Below are positions 25,719-34,388 of a stretch of 64,000 nt of DNA, in pieces. Both the position numbers and the translations under genes were made by a program. Below the pieces are notes generated by a model. It had not been told where the DNA came from and did not search any database. It worked only from the letters and a program-made list of their open reading frames with translations. Numbering within the stretch: the first letter of the stretch is position 1; each line of letters begins with the position of its first letter. The DNA comes from Acidovorax temperans (GTDB taxonomy: Bacteria > Pseudomonadota > Gammaproteobacteria > Burkholderiales > Burkholderiaceae_C), in contig NZ_VFPV01000002.1 in NCBI RefSeq assembly GCF_006716905.1, positions 1,366,448-1,430,447 on the forward strand, read 5' to 3'.

Positions 25719-27821
25719 ATGACCACGCTCATCTGCGATTGCAACCAGACGATGCCGCTGAACGCCCAGGCCCTGGGCACAGCGCTTCGTGAAGACCTGA
25801 CCCTCCATTCCACCCTGTGCCGCCGCGAGGCGGGCGCCTTCACCCAGGCCATCCGCTCGGGCGAGGACGTGGTGGTGGCATGCACCCAGGAAGAGCGCCT
25901 GTTCGCTGACCTGGGCCGCCAGACGGAAGGCGCCATCTCGCCCATCCGCTTTGTGAATATCCGCGAAACCGGCGGCTGGAGCCGCGATGCGGGCAAGGCC
26001 GGCCCCAAGATCGCCGCGCTGCTGGCGGCGGCGCACCTGCCCGAGCCGCCGCCCGTGCCGGTGGTGACATATAAGAGCGCCGGGCGCCTGCTGATCATCG
26101 GGCCGCTCGATGCGGCAGAGCAGGTGGCCGGGTTGGTGTCTGATGTGCTGGACGTTACCGTGTTCGCCCAAGGCCCCGGCCAGGCCGGTGGCGCCCAGGC
26201 TCGTCGCTACCCCGTGCTGGGCGGGCGCATCGAAGCATTGACGGGCTGGCTGGGTGCGTTTGAATTGCGCTGGCGCGAAGACAACCCCATCAACCTTGAC
26301 CTGTGCACCCGCTGCAATGCCTGCGTGGCCGCCTGCCCGGAAAACGCCATCGGGCTGGATTACCAGATTGACGTGGCTGCCTGCCAGGGCCACCGCGCTT
26401 GCGTGAAGGCGTGCCAGGTGGCGGGGGCGATTGACTTTCAGCGCGCGGTCGAGAGCGAGTCGGCCCAGTTCGATCTGGTGCTGGACATGCGCCGCGCTGA
26501 CGCCACGCCCACCTTCTTGCAGCACGCGCTGCCCCAGGGCTACCTGCGCAGCGATGGGCGTGACCTGCCCACCGTGCTCAAGCTGCGCGAACTGGTGGGC
26601 GAGTTTGAGAAGCCCAAGTTTTTTGAATACAAGCAGAAGCTCTGCGCCCACAGCCGCAACGCCACCGTGGGTTGCAGCGCCTGCGTGGACATTTGCTCGG
26701 CCGAGGCCATCAGCAGCGACAAGGCCCGCCAGCGCGTGGTGGTCAACCCCAACCTGTGCGTGGGCTGCGGCGCCTGCACCACCGTGTGCCCCACGGGCGC
26801 GATGACCTATGCCTATCCGCCTGCGGCGGAGCAGGGGCAGCGTTTTAAAACTCTGCTGTCCACCTATGCCGCAGCGGGCGGCAAGGACGCCGTGCTGCTG
26901 TTGCACAGCCAGGAGCGTGGCCAGGCGTTGGTCAATGAGCTGGGCCGCGCAGCGCAGCTGAAGGTGGCTCATGGCGTGCCTGCGAATGTGATTCCGGTGG
27001 CCTTGTGGCACACCGCCAGCACGGGCGTGGACCTGTGGCTGAGCGCCGTCGCCTACGGGGCCTCGCAAATCGTCTTGCTGGTTACCACCGAAGAGGCGCC
27101 GCAGTACCTGGAAGGGCTGCAGGCGCAGATGGACGTGGCCCAGCGCATCCTCAACGGGCTTGGCTACACGGGCACCCACCTGCGCATCATCGAGGCCAAG
27201 CACCCGACGGAGTTGGATGCGGCGCTGCAAACCCTCAGCCAAACGCGCCAGCGCACCCCCGGTGTGGCCGCACGCTTTGCCATCGCGCAGGAAAAGCGCA
27301 GCACCCTGGACATGGCGCTGGACCATCTGGTGGAACAGTCGCCCCTGGGCGCGGCCACCTTGCCAGCGGCGATTGAGCTGCCTGCCAAGGGCTCGCCCCT
27401 GGGCACCATCACGGTCGATAAAGACCGCTGCACCCTGTGCCTGAGTTGCGTGAGCGCCTGCCCGGCAAGCGCGCTGCAGGACAACCCGCAAACGCCACAA
27501 CTGCGCTTTCTGGAGAAGAACTGCGTGCAGTGCGGCCTGTGCCAGACCACCTGCCCGGAAAACGCGATCAGCCTGCAGCCCCGCCTGTCGCTCACGCCCG
27601 AGCGCGCGCAGCTGCGCGTGCTCAACGAAGCGCAGCCCTGGGCCTGTGTGCGCTGCAGCAAACCGTTTGGCACCGTGAAGGCCATCGAGGCCATGCTGGG
27701 CAAGCTGGCTGGGCATGCCATGTTCCAGGGCGAAGCGCTGGAGCGGCTCAAGATGTGCAGTGACTGCCGCGTGATTGATCTGTACTCCGCACAAAACGAA
27801 TCGAAAGTGACCGACCTGTGA
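25719..27821 (+). CDS. Multi-cluster 4Fe-4S ferredoxin-type protein of the formate dehydrogenase locus
   Basis: A 700-residue cytoplasmic protein starting MTTLICDCNQTMPLN. Ferredoxin-like motifs occur at CTRCNACVAACPE, CQGHRACVKAC, CSACVDICSAE, CVGCGACTTVCPTG, CTLCLSCVSACPAS and CVQCGLCQTTCPE, so up to six Fe-S sites, with two further Cys pairs (CVRC, CSDC) near the C terminus. The arrangement resembles the large ferredoxins near FDH and polysulfide-type enzymes; it may feed electrons or help assembly, but no function is proven. The start is chosen at 25719; upstream in-frame codons lie in the IS right end. It overlaps the TorD-like gene by GTGA. Confidence 0.82.
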   Translation: MTTLICDCNQTMPLNAQALGTALREDLTLHSTLCRREAGAFTQAIRSGEDVVVACTQEERLFADLGRQTEGAISPIRFVNIRETGGWSRDAGKAGPKIAALLAAAHLPEPPPVPVVTYKSAGRLLIIGPLDAAEQVAGLVSDVLDVTVFAQGPGQAGGAQARRYPVLGGRIEALTGWLGAFELRWREDNPINLDLCTRCNACVAACPENAIGLDYQIDVAACQGHRACVKACQVAGAIDFQRAVESESAQFDLVLDMRRADATPTFLQHALPQGYLRSDGRDLPTVLKLRELVGEFEKPKFFEYKQKLCAHSRNATVGCSACVDICSAEAISSDKARQRVVVNPNLCVGCGACTTVCPTGAMTYAYPPAAEQGQRFKTLLSTYAAAGGKDAVLLLHSQERGQALVNELGRAAQLKVAHGVPANVIPVALWHTASTGVDLWLSAVAYGASQIVLLVTTEEAPQYLEGLQAQMDVAQRILNGLGYTGTHLRIIEAKHPTELDAALQTLSQTRQRTPGVAARFAIAQEKRSTLDMALDHLVEQSPLGAATLPAAIELPAKGSPLGTITVDKDRCTLCLSCVSACPASALQDNPQTPQLRFLEKNCVQCGLCQTTCPENAISLQPRLSLTPERAQLRVLNEAQPWACVRCSKPFGTVKAIEAMLGKLAGHAMFQGEALERLKMCSDCRVIDLYSAQNESKVTDL

Positions 27822-28447
27822 GCGCCTCTGTTTCATTGACCCAGCCCGGCAGCTCTGCGCTGGACGAAGAAACCGCACGCGCCGAGTTGTATGGCGTGTT
27901 GTCCCAACTGTATTACGCACCGCCCAGCCCCGAGCTGCTGTCGGCCCTGCGCGTGGCCGTGACCGAAGCGCCCATGGAAGGTGGCTTTCTGCAAGAGCCC
28001 TGGCAGCAGCTGGTGGCAGCGGCCCGCGCGCAGGACGACGCCGCCATCGCGGCTGAATACGATCGCCTGTTCGGCGGCGTGGGCAAGCCCGAGGTGTTTG
28101 TGTACGCATCGCACTACCTGGCGGGCTTCTTGAATGAAAAGCCCCTGGCACGTTTGCGCACCAGCCTGGACCGCCTGGGGCTTGCGCGGGGCGACACCAT
28201 GCCCGAGACCGAGGACCATGTCGCATATCTGTGCGAAGTCATGCGCTACCTGATTGCGGGTGATGACATGGCTGTCTGTAACCTGACGGCTCAGCGTGAA
28301 TTTTTTGCCGAGCACATCCAGCCCTGGCTGCCAGCCATGTGCAACGCGCTGGAACAGCACCCGGCCGCGAGCTTCTATGCAGCCGTGGCGCGCCTTACGC
28401 GGGCTTTTGCTGCTGTTGAGGCGCAGGGTTTTGACATGCTCGATTGA
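27818..28447 (+). CDS. TorD/DmsD-family molecular chaperone
   Basis: A 209-residue all-helical chaperone of the TorD superfamily, which binds Tat signal peptides and apo-molybdoenzymes before export. Features are AELYGVLSQLYYAPPSPELL near residue 23, YDRLFGGVGKPEVFVYASHY and PETEDHVAYLCEVMRYL. The GTG start overlaps the previous stop. Its likely clients are the twin-arginine proteins encoded immediately downstream. Confidence 0.85.
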   Translation: MSASVSLTQPGSSALDEETARAELYGVLSQLYYAPPSPELLSALRVAVTEAPMEGGFLQEPWQQLVAAARAQDDAAIAAEYDRLFGGVGKPEVFVYASHYLAGFLNEKPLARLRTSLDRLGLARGDTMPETEDHVAYLCEVMRYLIAGDDMAVCNLTAQREFFAEHIQPWLPAMCNALEQHPAASFYAAVARLTRAFAAVEAQGFDMLD

Positions 28448-28596
28448 AGAGTGTTTGCGATGTGCCGCGTCTTGACGCGCGGCAATGCTCAAGTGCATTG
28501 GTGGGATTAGGGTTGGCCTCGTTGTGAAGGTTACCTGGCTGCCTTAGACTCGCCTATGCAATCTTTTACATAACTGCCAGCCTCCTGGAGACAAGC

Positions 28597-28818
28597 ATGC
28601 AGGACCGCCAGCCTTCCGCTTCTACCCCCCCATCCCGTCGCCGCTTCTTTGCGGGCGCCGCCGCCGTGAGCGCCGGTGCTGCCGCCGTGACGGTGCTGCC
28701 GCGTGTAATCCCCGCCGAGGTCGTGGCCGCTGAGCCCGCCCGCGTGGCGCCTGAAAAGGGAGGTGGCTACCACCTCTCGGCGCACGTGAAGCAGTACTAC
28801 AAAACCACCCAACTTTGA
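28597..28818 (+). CDS. Small twin-arginine signal protein of formate dehydrogenase clusters
   Basis: A 73-residue protein with a Tat motif, PPSRRRFFAGAAAVSAGAAA, and a short mature tail ending YHLSAHVKQYYKTTQL. It fits the 'formate dehydrogenase region TAT target' family, small proteins always found in front of FDH3-type genes. CTGGAGAC lies just upstream of the ATG. Function is unknown; it could escort or structure the periplasmic FDH. Confidence 0.85.
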   Translation: MQDRQPSASTPPSRRRFFAGAAAVSAGAAAVTVLPRVIPAEVVAAEPARVAPEKGGGYHLSAHVKQYYKTTQL

Positions 28819-28832
28819 TTTCGGGGCGCGCC

Positions 28833-31802
28833 ATGTTGCTCACCAAAAAGTCTGCGCATGCACCGCACAGTGCATCGACATCCTCTCCCTTTGTTCACAG
28901 CCTGCGCCGGGGCCTGTCCCAAGCGCTGCCCACCATGGACCGCCGCGCTTTCCTGCGCCGCTCGGGCCTGGGCGTAGGCGTTGGCATTGCAGCCTCGCAA
29001 CTTACCCTGGTCAAGAAGTCGCAAGCGGCTGAAGGTGCCAAGGTGGGCCTGGGCGACAGCAAGATCGAAGTGCGCCGCACGGTCTGCACCCACTGCTCGG
29101 TGGGCTGCGCCGTGGATGCCGTGGTGGAAAACGGCGTGTGGGTGCGCCAGGAGCCCGTGTTCGATTCCCCCATCAACCTGGGCGCCCACTGCGCCAAGGG
29201 GGCGTCAGTGCGCGAGCACGGCCACGGCGAGTACCGCCTGCGCTACCCCATGAAGCTGGTCAACGGCAAGTACGAGCGCATCAGCTGGGATACGGCCCTG
29301 ACCGAAATCTCCGCCAAGATGCTGGAGCTGCGCAAGGCCAGTGGCCCTGACAGCGTGTACTTCATCGGCTCTTCCAAGCACAGCAATGAACAGGCCTACC
29401 TGCTGCGCAAGTTCGTGAGCTTCTGGGGCACCAACAACTGCGATCACCAGGCGCGCATTTGCCACTCGACCACCGTGGCGGGTGTGGCCAACACCTGGGG
29501 CTACGGCGCCATGACCAATTCGTACAACGACATGCAAAACAGCAAGGTCGCTCTGTACATCGGCTCCAACGCGGCCGAAGCTCACCCTGTGAGCATGTTG
29601 CACATGCTGCACGCCAAGGAAACCGGCTGCAAGATGATCGTGGTGGACCCACGTTTCACCCGCACGGCCGCCAAGGCCGACGAGTACGTGCGCATCCGCT
29701 CGGGCACCGACATCCCCTTCCTGTTCGGCCTGGTCTATCACATCTTCAAGAACGGCTGGGAAGACAAGAAGTACATCCACGACCGTGTCTACGGCATGGA
29801 AAAGGTGCGCGACGAGGTCATGGCCAAGTGGACACCCGACAAGGTGGAAGAGGCCTGCGGCGTCAAGGAAGAACAGATGTTCAAGGTCGCCAAGATGCTG
29901 GCCGATAGCCGCCCTGGCACCATCGTGTGGTGCATGGGCCAGACGCAGCATTCCATCGGCAACGCCATGGTGCGTGCCTCCTGCATTCTGCAGCTGGCCC
30001 TGGGCAACGTGGGCAAGAGCGGCGGTGGCACCAACATCTTCCGCGGCCATGACAACGTGCAGGGCGCGACTGACGTGGGCCCCAACCCCGACTCGCTGCC
30101 CGGCTACTACGGCTTGGCCGAAGGTGCGTGGAAGCACTTCGCCAACGTGTGGGGTGTGGACTTTGAGTGGATCAAAAAGCAGTACGCCACGCCCGCGATG
30201 ATGACCAAGAACGGCATCACCGTGTCGCGCTGGATTGACGGCGTGCTGGAGAAGAACGAGCTGATCGACCAGGACAGCAACCTGCGCGGCGTGTTCTATT
30301 GGGGCCATGCCCCCAACTCGCAGACCCGTGGCCTCGAAATGAAGCGCGCCATGGACAAGCTGGACCTGCTGGTGGTGGTAGATCCCTACCCATCGGCCAC
30401 CGCTGCCATGGCCGCCATGCCCGGCAAGCCCGAAGACCTGAACCCCAACCGTGCGGTGTACCTGCTGCCTGCAGCCACGCAGTTTGAAACCAGCGGTTCC
30501 TGCACGGCGTCCAACCGCTCGCTGCAGTGGCGCGAGAAGGTCATCGAGCCTCTGTGGGAGAGCCGTTCCGACCACATGATCATGTACCAGCTGGCGCAAA
30601 AGCTGGGCTTCGACAAGGAACTGGTCAAGAACTACAAGATGCAGAAGGTCAAGGGCATGGACGAGCCCATGGTCGAAGACATCCTGCGCGAAATCAACCG
30701 CTCCGTCTGGACCATTGGCTACACCGGCCAGAGCCCAGAGCGCCTGAAGGCCCACATGAAGAACATGCATGTGTTCGACGTGAAGACCCTCAAGGCCAAG
30801 GGCGGCAAGGACAAGGAAACCGGCTACGACTTTGCTGGCGACTACTTTGGTCTGCCATGGCCCTGCTACGGCACGCCCGAGCTCAAGCACCCAGGCACGG
30901 CCAACCTGTATGACACCTCCAAGCACGTCATGGATGGTGGCGGCAACTTCCGCGCCAACTTCGGTGTGGAGCGCAATGGCGAGAACCTGCTGGCGGAAGA
31001 CGGCTCCCACTCGCTGGGTGCCGACATCACCACCGGCTACCCCGAGTTCGACCATGTGCTGCTCAAGAAGCTGGGTTGGTGGGACGAGTTGACCGACGCC
31101 GAGAAGACGGCGGCCGAAGGCAAGAACTGGAAGACCGATTCCTCGGGTGGCATCATCCGCGTGGTCATGAAGAACCATGGTTGCCATCCCTTTGGCAACG
31201 CCAAGGCGCGGGCCGTGGTGTGGAACTTCCCTGATCCGATTCCGCAGCACCGCGAACCGCTGTACGGCACCCGCCCCGACATGGTTGCAAAGTACCCCAC
31301 GCACGAGGACAAGAAGGCCTTCTGGCGCTTGCCCACGCTGTACAAGACGGTGCAGGACAAGAACATGGCGGACAAGGTGTACGAGAAGTTCCCGCTCATC
31401 CTCACCTCGGGCCGCTTGGTCGAGTACGAAGGTGGCGGCGAGGAAACACGCTCCAACCCCTGGCTGGCCGAGCTGCAGCAGGAAGCGTTCGTGGAAATCA
31501 ACCCCAAGACCGCTGCCGACCGTGGCATTCGCAATGGCAGCCGCGTGTGGCTCAGCTCGCCCACCGGCGCACGCCTGAATGTGCAGGCCCTGGTCACCGA
31601 GCGCGTGGCGCCCGACACCGTGTGGATGCCATTCCACTTCTCCGGCCGCTGGCAAGGCGCCGACATGCTGGCGTATTACCCCAAGGGGGCAGCGCCTGTG
31701 GTGCGTGGCGAGGCCGTGAACACTGCAACAACGTATGGCTACGACAGCGTGACCATGATGCAAGAATCCAAGACCACGATCTGCAACGTGGAAGCTGCGT
31801 GA
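28833..31802 (+). CDS. fdhA: Formate dehydrogenase major (molybdenum) subunit, Tat-exported
   Basis: A 989-residue molybdopterin oxidoreductase. The Tat signal MDRRAFLRRSGLGVGVGIAA starts at residue 34, after an unusual 33-residue leader; a start at that internal Met is possible. The 4Fe-4S motif is CTHCSVGC near residue 87, and the molybdenum ligand is Cys210 in CDHQARICHSTTVAG, so no selenocysteine. Long molybdopterin and C-terminal dinucleotide-binding domains follow. With the Fe-S and cytochrome b subunits downstream it forms a membrane-bound, periplasm-facing formate dehydrogenase feeding the quinone pool. FDH3 subunit-alpha-like by context. Confidence 0.93.
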   Translation: MLLTKKSAHAPHSASTSSPFVHSLRRGLSQALPTMDRRAFLRRSGLGVGVGIAASQLTLVKKSQAAEGAKVGLGDSKIEVRRTVCTHCSVGCAVDAVVENGVWVRQEPVFDSPINLGAHCAKGASVREHGHGEYRLRYPMKLVNGKYERISWDTALTEISAKMLELRKASGPDSVYFIGSSKHSNEQAYLLRKFVSFWGTNNCDHQARICHSTTVAGVANTWGYGAMTNSYNDMQNSKVALYIGSNAAEAHPVSMLHMLHAKETGCKMIVVDPRFTRTAAKADEYVRIRSGTDIPFLFGLVYHIFKNGWEDKKYIHDRVYGMEKVRDEVMAKWTPDKVEEACGVKEEQMFKVAKMLADSRPGTIVWCMGQTQHSIGNAMVRASCILQLALGNVGKSGGGTNIFRGHDNVQGATDVGPNPDSLPGYYGLAEGAWKHFANVWGVDFEWIKKQYATPAMMTKNGITVSRWIDGVLEKNELIDQDSNLRGVFYWGHAPNSQTRGLEMKRAMDKLDLLVVVDPYPSATAAMAAMPGKPEDLNPNRAVYLLPAATQFETSGSCTASNRSLQWREKVIEPLWESRSDHMIMYQLAQKLGFDKELVKNYKMQKVKGMDEPMVEDILREINRSVWTIGYTGQSPERLKAHMKNMHVFDVKTLKAKGGKDKETGYDFAGDYFGLPWPCYGTPELKHPGTANLYDTSKHVMDGGGNFRANFGVERNGENLLAEDGSHSLGADITTGYPEFDHVLLKKLGWWDELTDAEKTAAEGKNWKTDSSGGIIRVVMKNHGCHPFGNAKARAVVWNFPDPIPQHREPLYGTRPDMVAKYPTHEDKKAFWRLPTLYKTVQDKNMADKVYEKFPLILTSGRLVEYEGGGEETRSNPWLAELQQEAFVEINPKTAADRGIRNGSRVWLSSPTGARLNVQALVTERVAPDTVWMPFHFSGRWQGADMLAYYPKGAAPVVRGEAVNTATTYGYDSVTMMQESKTTICNVEAA

Positions 31803-31812
31803 GGAGACCGCG

Positions 31813-32442
31813 ATGGCCCGCATGAAATTTATCTGTGATGCAGAGCGCTGCATCGAATGCAACAGCTGCGTGACAGCGTGCAAGAACGAGCATGAAGTGC
31901 CCTGGGGTGTGAACCGCCGCCGCGTGGTGACCCTGAATGACGGCGTGCCCGGTGAAAAGTCCATCTCGGTGGCCTGCATGCACTGCAGCGATGCCCCTTG
32001 CATGGCCGTCTGCCCCGTCAACTGCTTCTACCGCACAGAAGAGGGTGTGGTGCTGCATGACAAGGACGTATGCATTGGCTGCGGCTATTGCAGCTACGCC
32101 TGCCCGTTCGGTGCGCCGCAGTTCCCCTCGCAGGGCACCTTTGGTGTGCGCGGCAAGATGGACAAGTGCACCTTCTGCGCTGGTGGCCCTGAAACCCATG
32201 GCAGCCAGGCCGAATTCGAAAAGTACGGCCGCAACCGACTGGCCGAAGGCAAGCTGCCTGCCTGCGCAGAAATGTGCTCGACCAAGGCCTTGCTCGCCGG
32301 TGACGGCGACGTGGTGGCAGATATCTTCCGCAACCGCGTGGTGCAGCGCGGCAAGGGTGCCGAGGTGTGGGGCTGGGGCACTGCCTACGGTTCCAAGCAG
32401 GCAGGCCAGCCTCCAGCAGGCGCAACCGGAGCCAAGTCATGA
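31813..32442 (+). CDS. fdhB: Formate dehydrogenase iron-sulfur (beta) subunit
   Basis: A 209-residue four-cluster ferredoxin subunit that carries electrons from the molybdenum subunit to the cytochrome b. Motifs: CIECNSCVTACKNE, CMHCSDAPCMAVCP, CIGCGYCSYACPFG and CTFC...CAEMCSTKAL. GAGGAGA precedes the ATG. It has no transmembrane anchor, unlike E. coli FdnH, so it is the short FDH3-type form. It overlaps the next gene by ATGA. Confidence 0.93.
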   Translation: MARMKFICDAERCIECNSCVTACKNEHEVPWGVNRRRVVTLNDGVPGEKSISVACMHCSDAPCMAVCPVNCFYRTEEGVVLHDKDVCIGCGYCSYACPFGAPQFPSQGTFGVRGKMDKCTFCAGGPETHGSQAEFEKYGRNRLAEGKLPACAEMCSTKALLAGDGDVVADIFRNRVVQRGKGAEVWGWGTAYGSKQAGQPPAGATGAKS

Positions 32443-32678
32443 CACGCATTGCATCCACACTTTTGACGGCTGCCACCCTGTGCGTGGCACTGGCGGCCTG
32501 CGGCGAAAAGCCCCAGACAGGCGGTGCAGTCAAGCACGATGCGGCGCCTTACGCCGGTACGGGCAGCAACTTCACCCAGCCAGGCTGGACGGCGGGTGAC
32601 AAGACCAGCTGGGAACAGCAGCTGCGCACGCGCCAGCAGTACGGTCAAAACGAGTATTCCCGCAACCAGAAGCCCTGA
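32439..32678 (+). CDS. Small lipoprotein in the formate dehydrogenase operon
   Basis: A 79-residue protein with signal and lipobox LCVALAACGEK (lipid cysteine near residue 21). The mature part is short and polar: GSNFTQPGWTAGDKTSWEQQ and RQQYGQNEYSRNQKP. It overlaps fdhB by ATGA and is followed 12 bases later by the cytochrome gene, so it is translated with the complex. I do not recognise a family; an accessory role in the periplasmic enzyme is only suggested by position. Confidence 0.75.
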   Translation: MTRIASTLLTAATLCVALAACGEKPQTGGAVKHDAAPYAGTGSNFTQPGWTAGDKTSWEQQLRTRQQYGQNEYSRNQKP

Positions 32679-32690
32679 GCGAGGTCTGCC

Positions 32691-33884
32691 ATGAAACACA
32701 GTATCTGTGCCGTGCTGCTGGCCTTGGGTGCGCTGGCTGCGCAGGCCCAGGCGCCAGCGGGGCCCACGGCCTCGGGCGTTGTGGGCCAGGCGCCTGCCGC
32801 GTTGGGGGTGCAAGGGCAAAACATCTTTGATGTGAAGCCCGACGCGAGCGCCGAACCCGGCTATGCCGAGCAGACCAACGGCGAACGCATGAAGGTGCAG
32901 CCCGGCAACAATGCGCCCATGTGGCGGCAGGTGGGGCAGGGCGTGACTGGCTACAGCAGTCTGCCCAAAACGCAGGCGCCTGAAGCAGGCAACCTGATCC
33001 AGCCCTTCGTTCAATACCCCGGCTCACGCGTCACCAACGCGGGCGAGGCGTGGCGCCAGGTGCGCAACCAGTGGATCATTCCGTACGGCGCAGCGCTGTT
33101 CGCGATTGTTCTGCTGGCCCTGGGCATCTTCTACTTCACCAAGGGGCCACTGGGGCATGACCACCCGGAAGGCCCTGGCACGCGCCGTATTGAACGCTTC
33201 ACACCGTTCGAGCGCGCAGCCCACTGGGCGAATGCCTTTGCCTTCATTGCCCTGGCCATTTCGGGCATCGTGATGGCGTTTGGCAAGTTCTTCCTGCTGC
33301 CCATCATGGGTTCCACGCTGTTTGGCTGGCTGACCTACGCGCTCAAGAACGTGCACAACTTCGTAGGGCCGCTGTTTGCCGTCTCGCTCCTGGTGATCAT
33401 CCTCACGTTCGTGAAGGACAACATTGCCAACCGCGCCGACTTCGTGTGGCTGTCCAAGGGCGGCGGCATGCTGGGTGGCGACCACCAGGTGCCATCGCAC
33501 CGCTTCAACGCGGGTGAAAAGGGCCTGTTCTGGTGGGGCGTGACGATTCCCGGCATCTTTGTGGTGGGTTCGGGCCTGGTGCTCGACAAGCTCATCCCCG
33601 GCTTTGGTGATGTGCGCAGCGACATGCAAATCGCCCACATGATCCATGCCACCCTGGCGATCTGGATGATGGCGCTGATCTGCGGTCACATCTACATGGG
33701 CACCGTGGGCATGAAGGGCGCGTACAAGGCCATGAAGACCGGTTACGTGACCGATGAATGGGCCAAGGAGCACCACGTGCTGTGGCACGACGACGTGCAG
33801 GCAGGCAAGATTCCACGGCAGCGCAGCGCCGCCCATCAGGGCGATGCTGCAGCAACCACTGCGGGCCAGCCCGCGCAGGTATGA
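32691..33884 (+). CDS. fdhC: Formate dehydrogenase cytochrome b556 (gamma) subunit
   Basis: A 397-residue inner-membrane subunit that passes electrons from the Fe-S subunit to quinone. It starts with a cleavable signal (MKHSICAVLLALGALAAQAQA) and a periplasmic stretch of about 110 residues, then four to five helices. FERAAHWANAFAFIALAISG, NVHNFVGPLFAVSLLVI and MIHATLAIWMMALICGHIYMG carry the histidines that normally bind two hemes b. The periplasmic head makes it longer than E. coli FdnI (about 217 residues), as in other FDH3-type gamma subunits. Confidence 0.9.
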   Translation: MKHSICAVLLALGALAAQAQAPAGPTASGVVGQAPAALGVQGQNIFDVKPDASAEPGYAEQTNGERMKVQPGNNAPMWRQVGQGVTGYSSLPKTQAPEAGNLIQPFVQYPGSRVTNAGEAWRQVRNQWIIPYGAALFAIVLLALGIFYFTKGPLGHDHPEGPGTRRIERFTPFERAAHWANAFAFIALAISGIVMAFGKFFLLPIMGSTLFGWLTYALKNVHNFVGPLFAVSLLVIILTFVKDNIANRADFVWLSKGGGMLGGDHQVPSHRFNAGEKGLFWWGVTIPGIFVVGSGLVLDKLIPGFGDVRSDMQIAHMIHATLAIWMMALICGHIYMGTVGMKGAYKAMKTGYVTDEWAKEHHVLWHDDVQAGKIPRQRSAAHQGDAAATTAGQPAQV

Positions 33885-33895
33885 GGCAACGCACC

Positions 33896-34273
33896 ATGAA
33901 GCAAATCTTCCGATCGTCCCTGCTGGCGCTGTGCGCCGGTGTTCTGTGTTCTGTGGCGCTGGCCAAGCTGCCTGCCCCCACGCCTGAAGCAGCTGAAAAG
34001 GCCGCCGAAGCGGCTGCCAAGGCTGCCTGGTCGGGCAAGGTAGACAACTACAAGCTCTGTCAGGCGCAAGACCGCGTGGCGGCGCACTACCGCAAGACGG
34101 CCAAAGACGCCAAGCCCGCCGCCGCATCCGCACCTTGCGCCGACCCCGGGCCATTCGCCTACACGCCGCCGGCTGCGAAGCCGATTGAGGCGGCAGGCGC
34201 TCATTCGCCACCAGGCACGGCCAGCAGCCCGCCCAGTACCACCACACCAGCGGCGTCTGCGCCCAAGTCCTGA
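33896..34273 (+). CDS. Small exported Ala/Pro-rich protein closing the FDH operon
   Basis: A 125-residue protein with signal SLLALCAGVLCSVALA. The mature part starts KLPAPTPEAAEKAAEAAAKA, has an Ala/Lys helix, YKLCQAQDRVAAHYRKTAKD, and a Pro/Ser/Thr tail with PCADPGPFAYTPP. Two cysteines flank the middle. Similar proteins occur after FDH gamma subunits, but I do not know a function. It starts 12 bases after the cytochrome gene and is followed by a strong terminator. Confidence 0.75.
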   Translation: MKQIFRSSLLALCAGVLCSVALAKLPAPTPEAAEKAAEAAAKAAWSGKVDNYKLCQAQDRVAAHYRKTAKDAKPAAASAPCADPGPFAYTPPAAKPIEAAGAHSPPGTASSPPSTTTPAASAPKS

Positions 34274-34336
34274 CAGCGGACCCGGCGGCCATCGGCACGG
34301 TAGCGTGCCTGCGTGGTTCACCCCGTCGCTGATCCG

Positions 34337-34371
34337 GCCGCAAGTTCCAAAGAGCTTGCGGCTTTTTTTTT
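34337..34371 (+). terminator. Rho-independent terminator of the FDH operon
   Basis: GCCGCAAG, a 10-base loop, CTTGCGGC, then nine T residues (34363-34371). It lies 63 bases after the last FDH gene and just before fdhD, so fdhD probably has its own promoter or depends on read-through. Confidence 0.9.
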
Positions 34372-34388
34372 GCGTGTACCCTGCGCCC

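Noticed and set aside
25575..28226. Minus-strand open frame of 883 codons opposite the ferredoxin gene
   Set aside because: Runs across the IS end and two genes, no motifs; antisense shadow.
29454..29470. Possible selenocysteine in the FDH active site
   Set aside because: The codon at the molybdenum ligand is TGC in both FdhA and FdsA; no in-frame TGA is present.
29205..32021. Minus-strand open frame of 938 codons opposite the FDH catalytic subunit
   Set aside because: No recognisable motif, and the composition is that of an antisense frame of a GC-rich gene.
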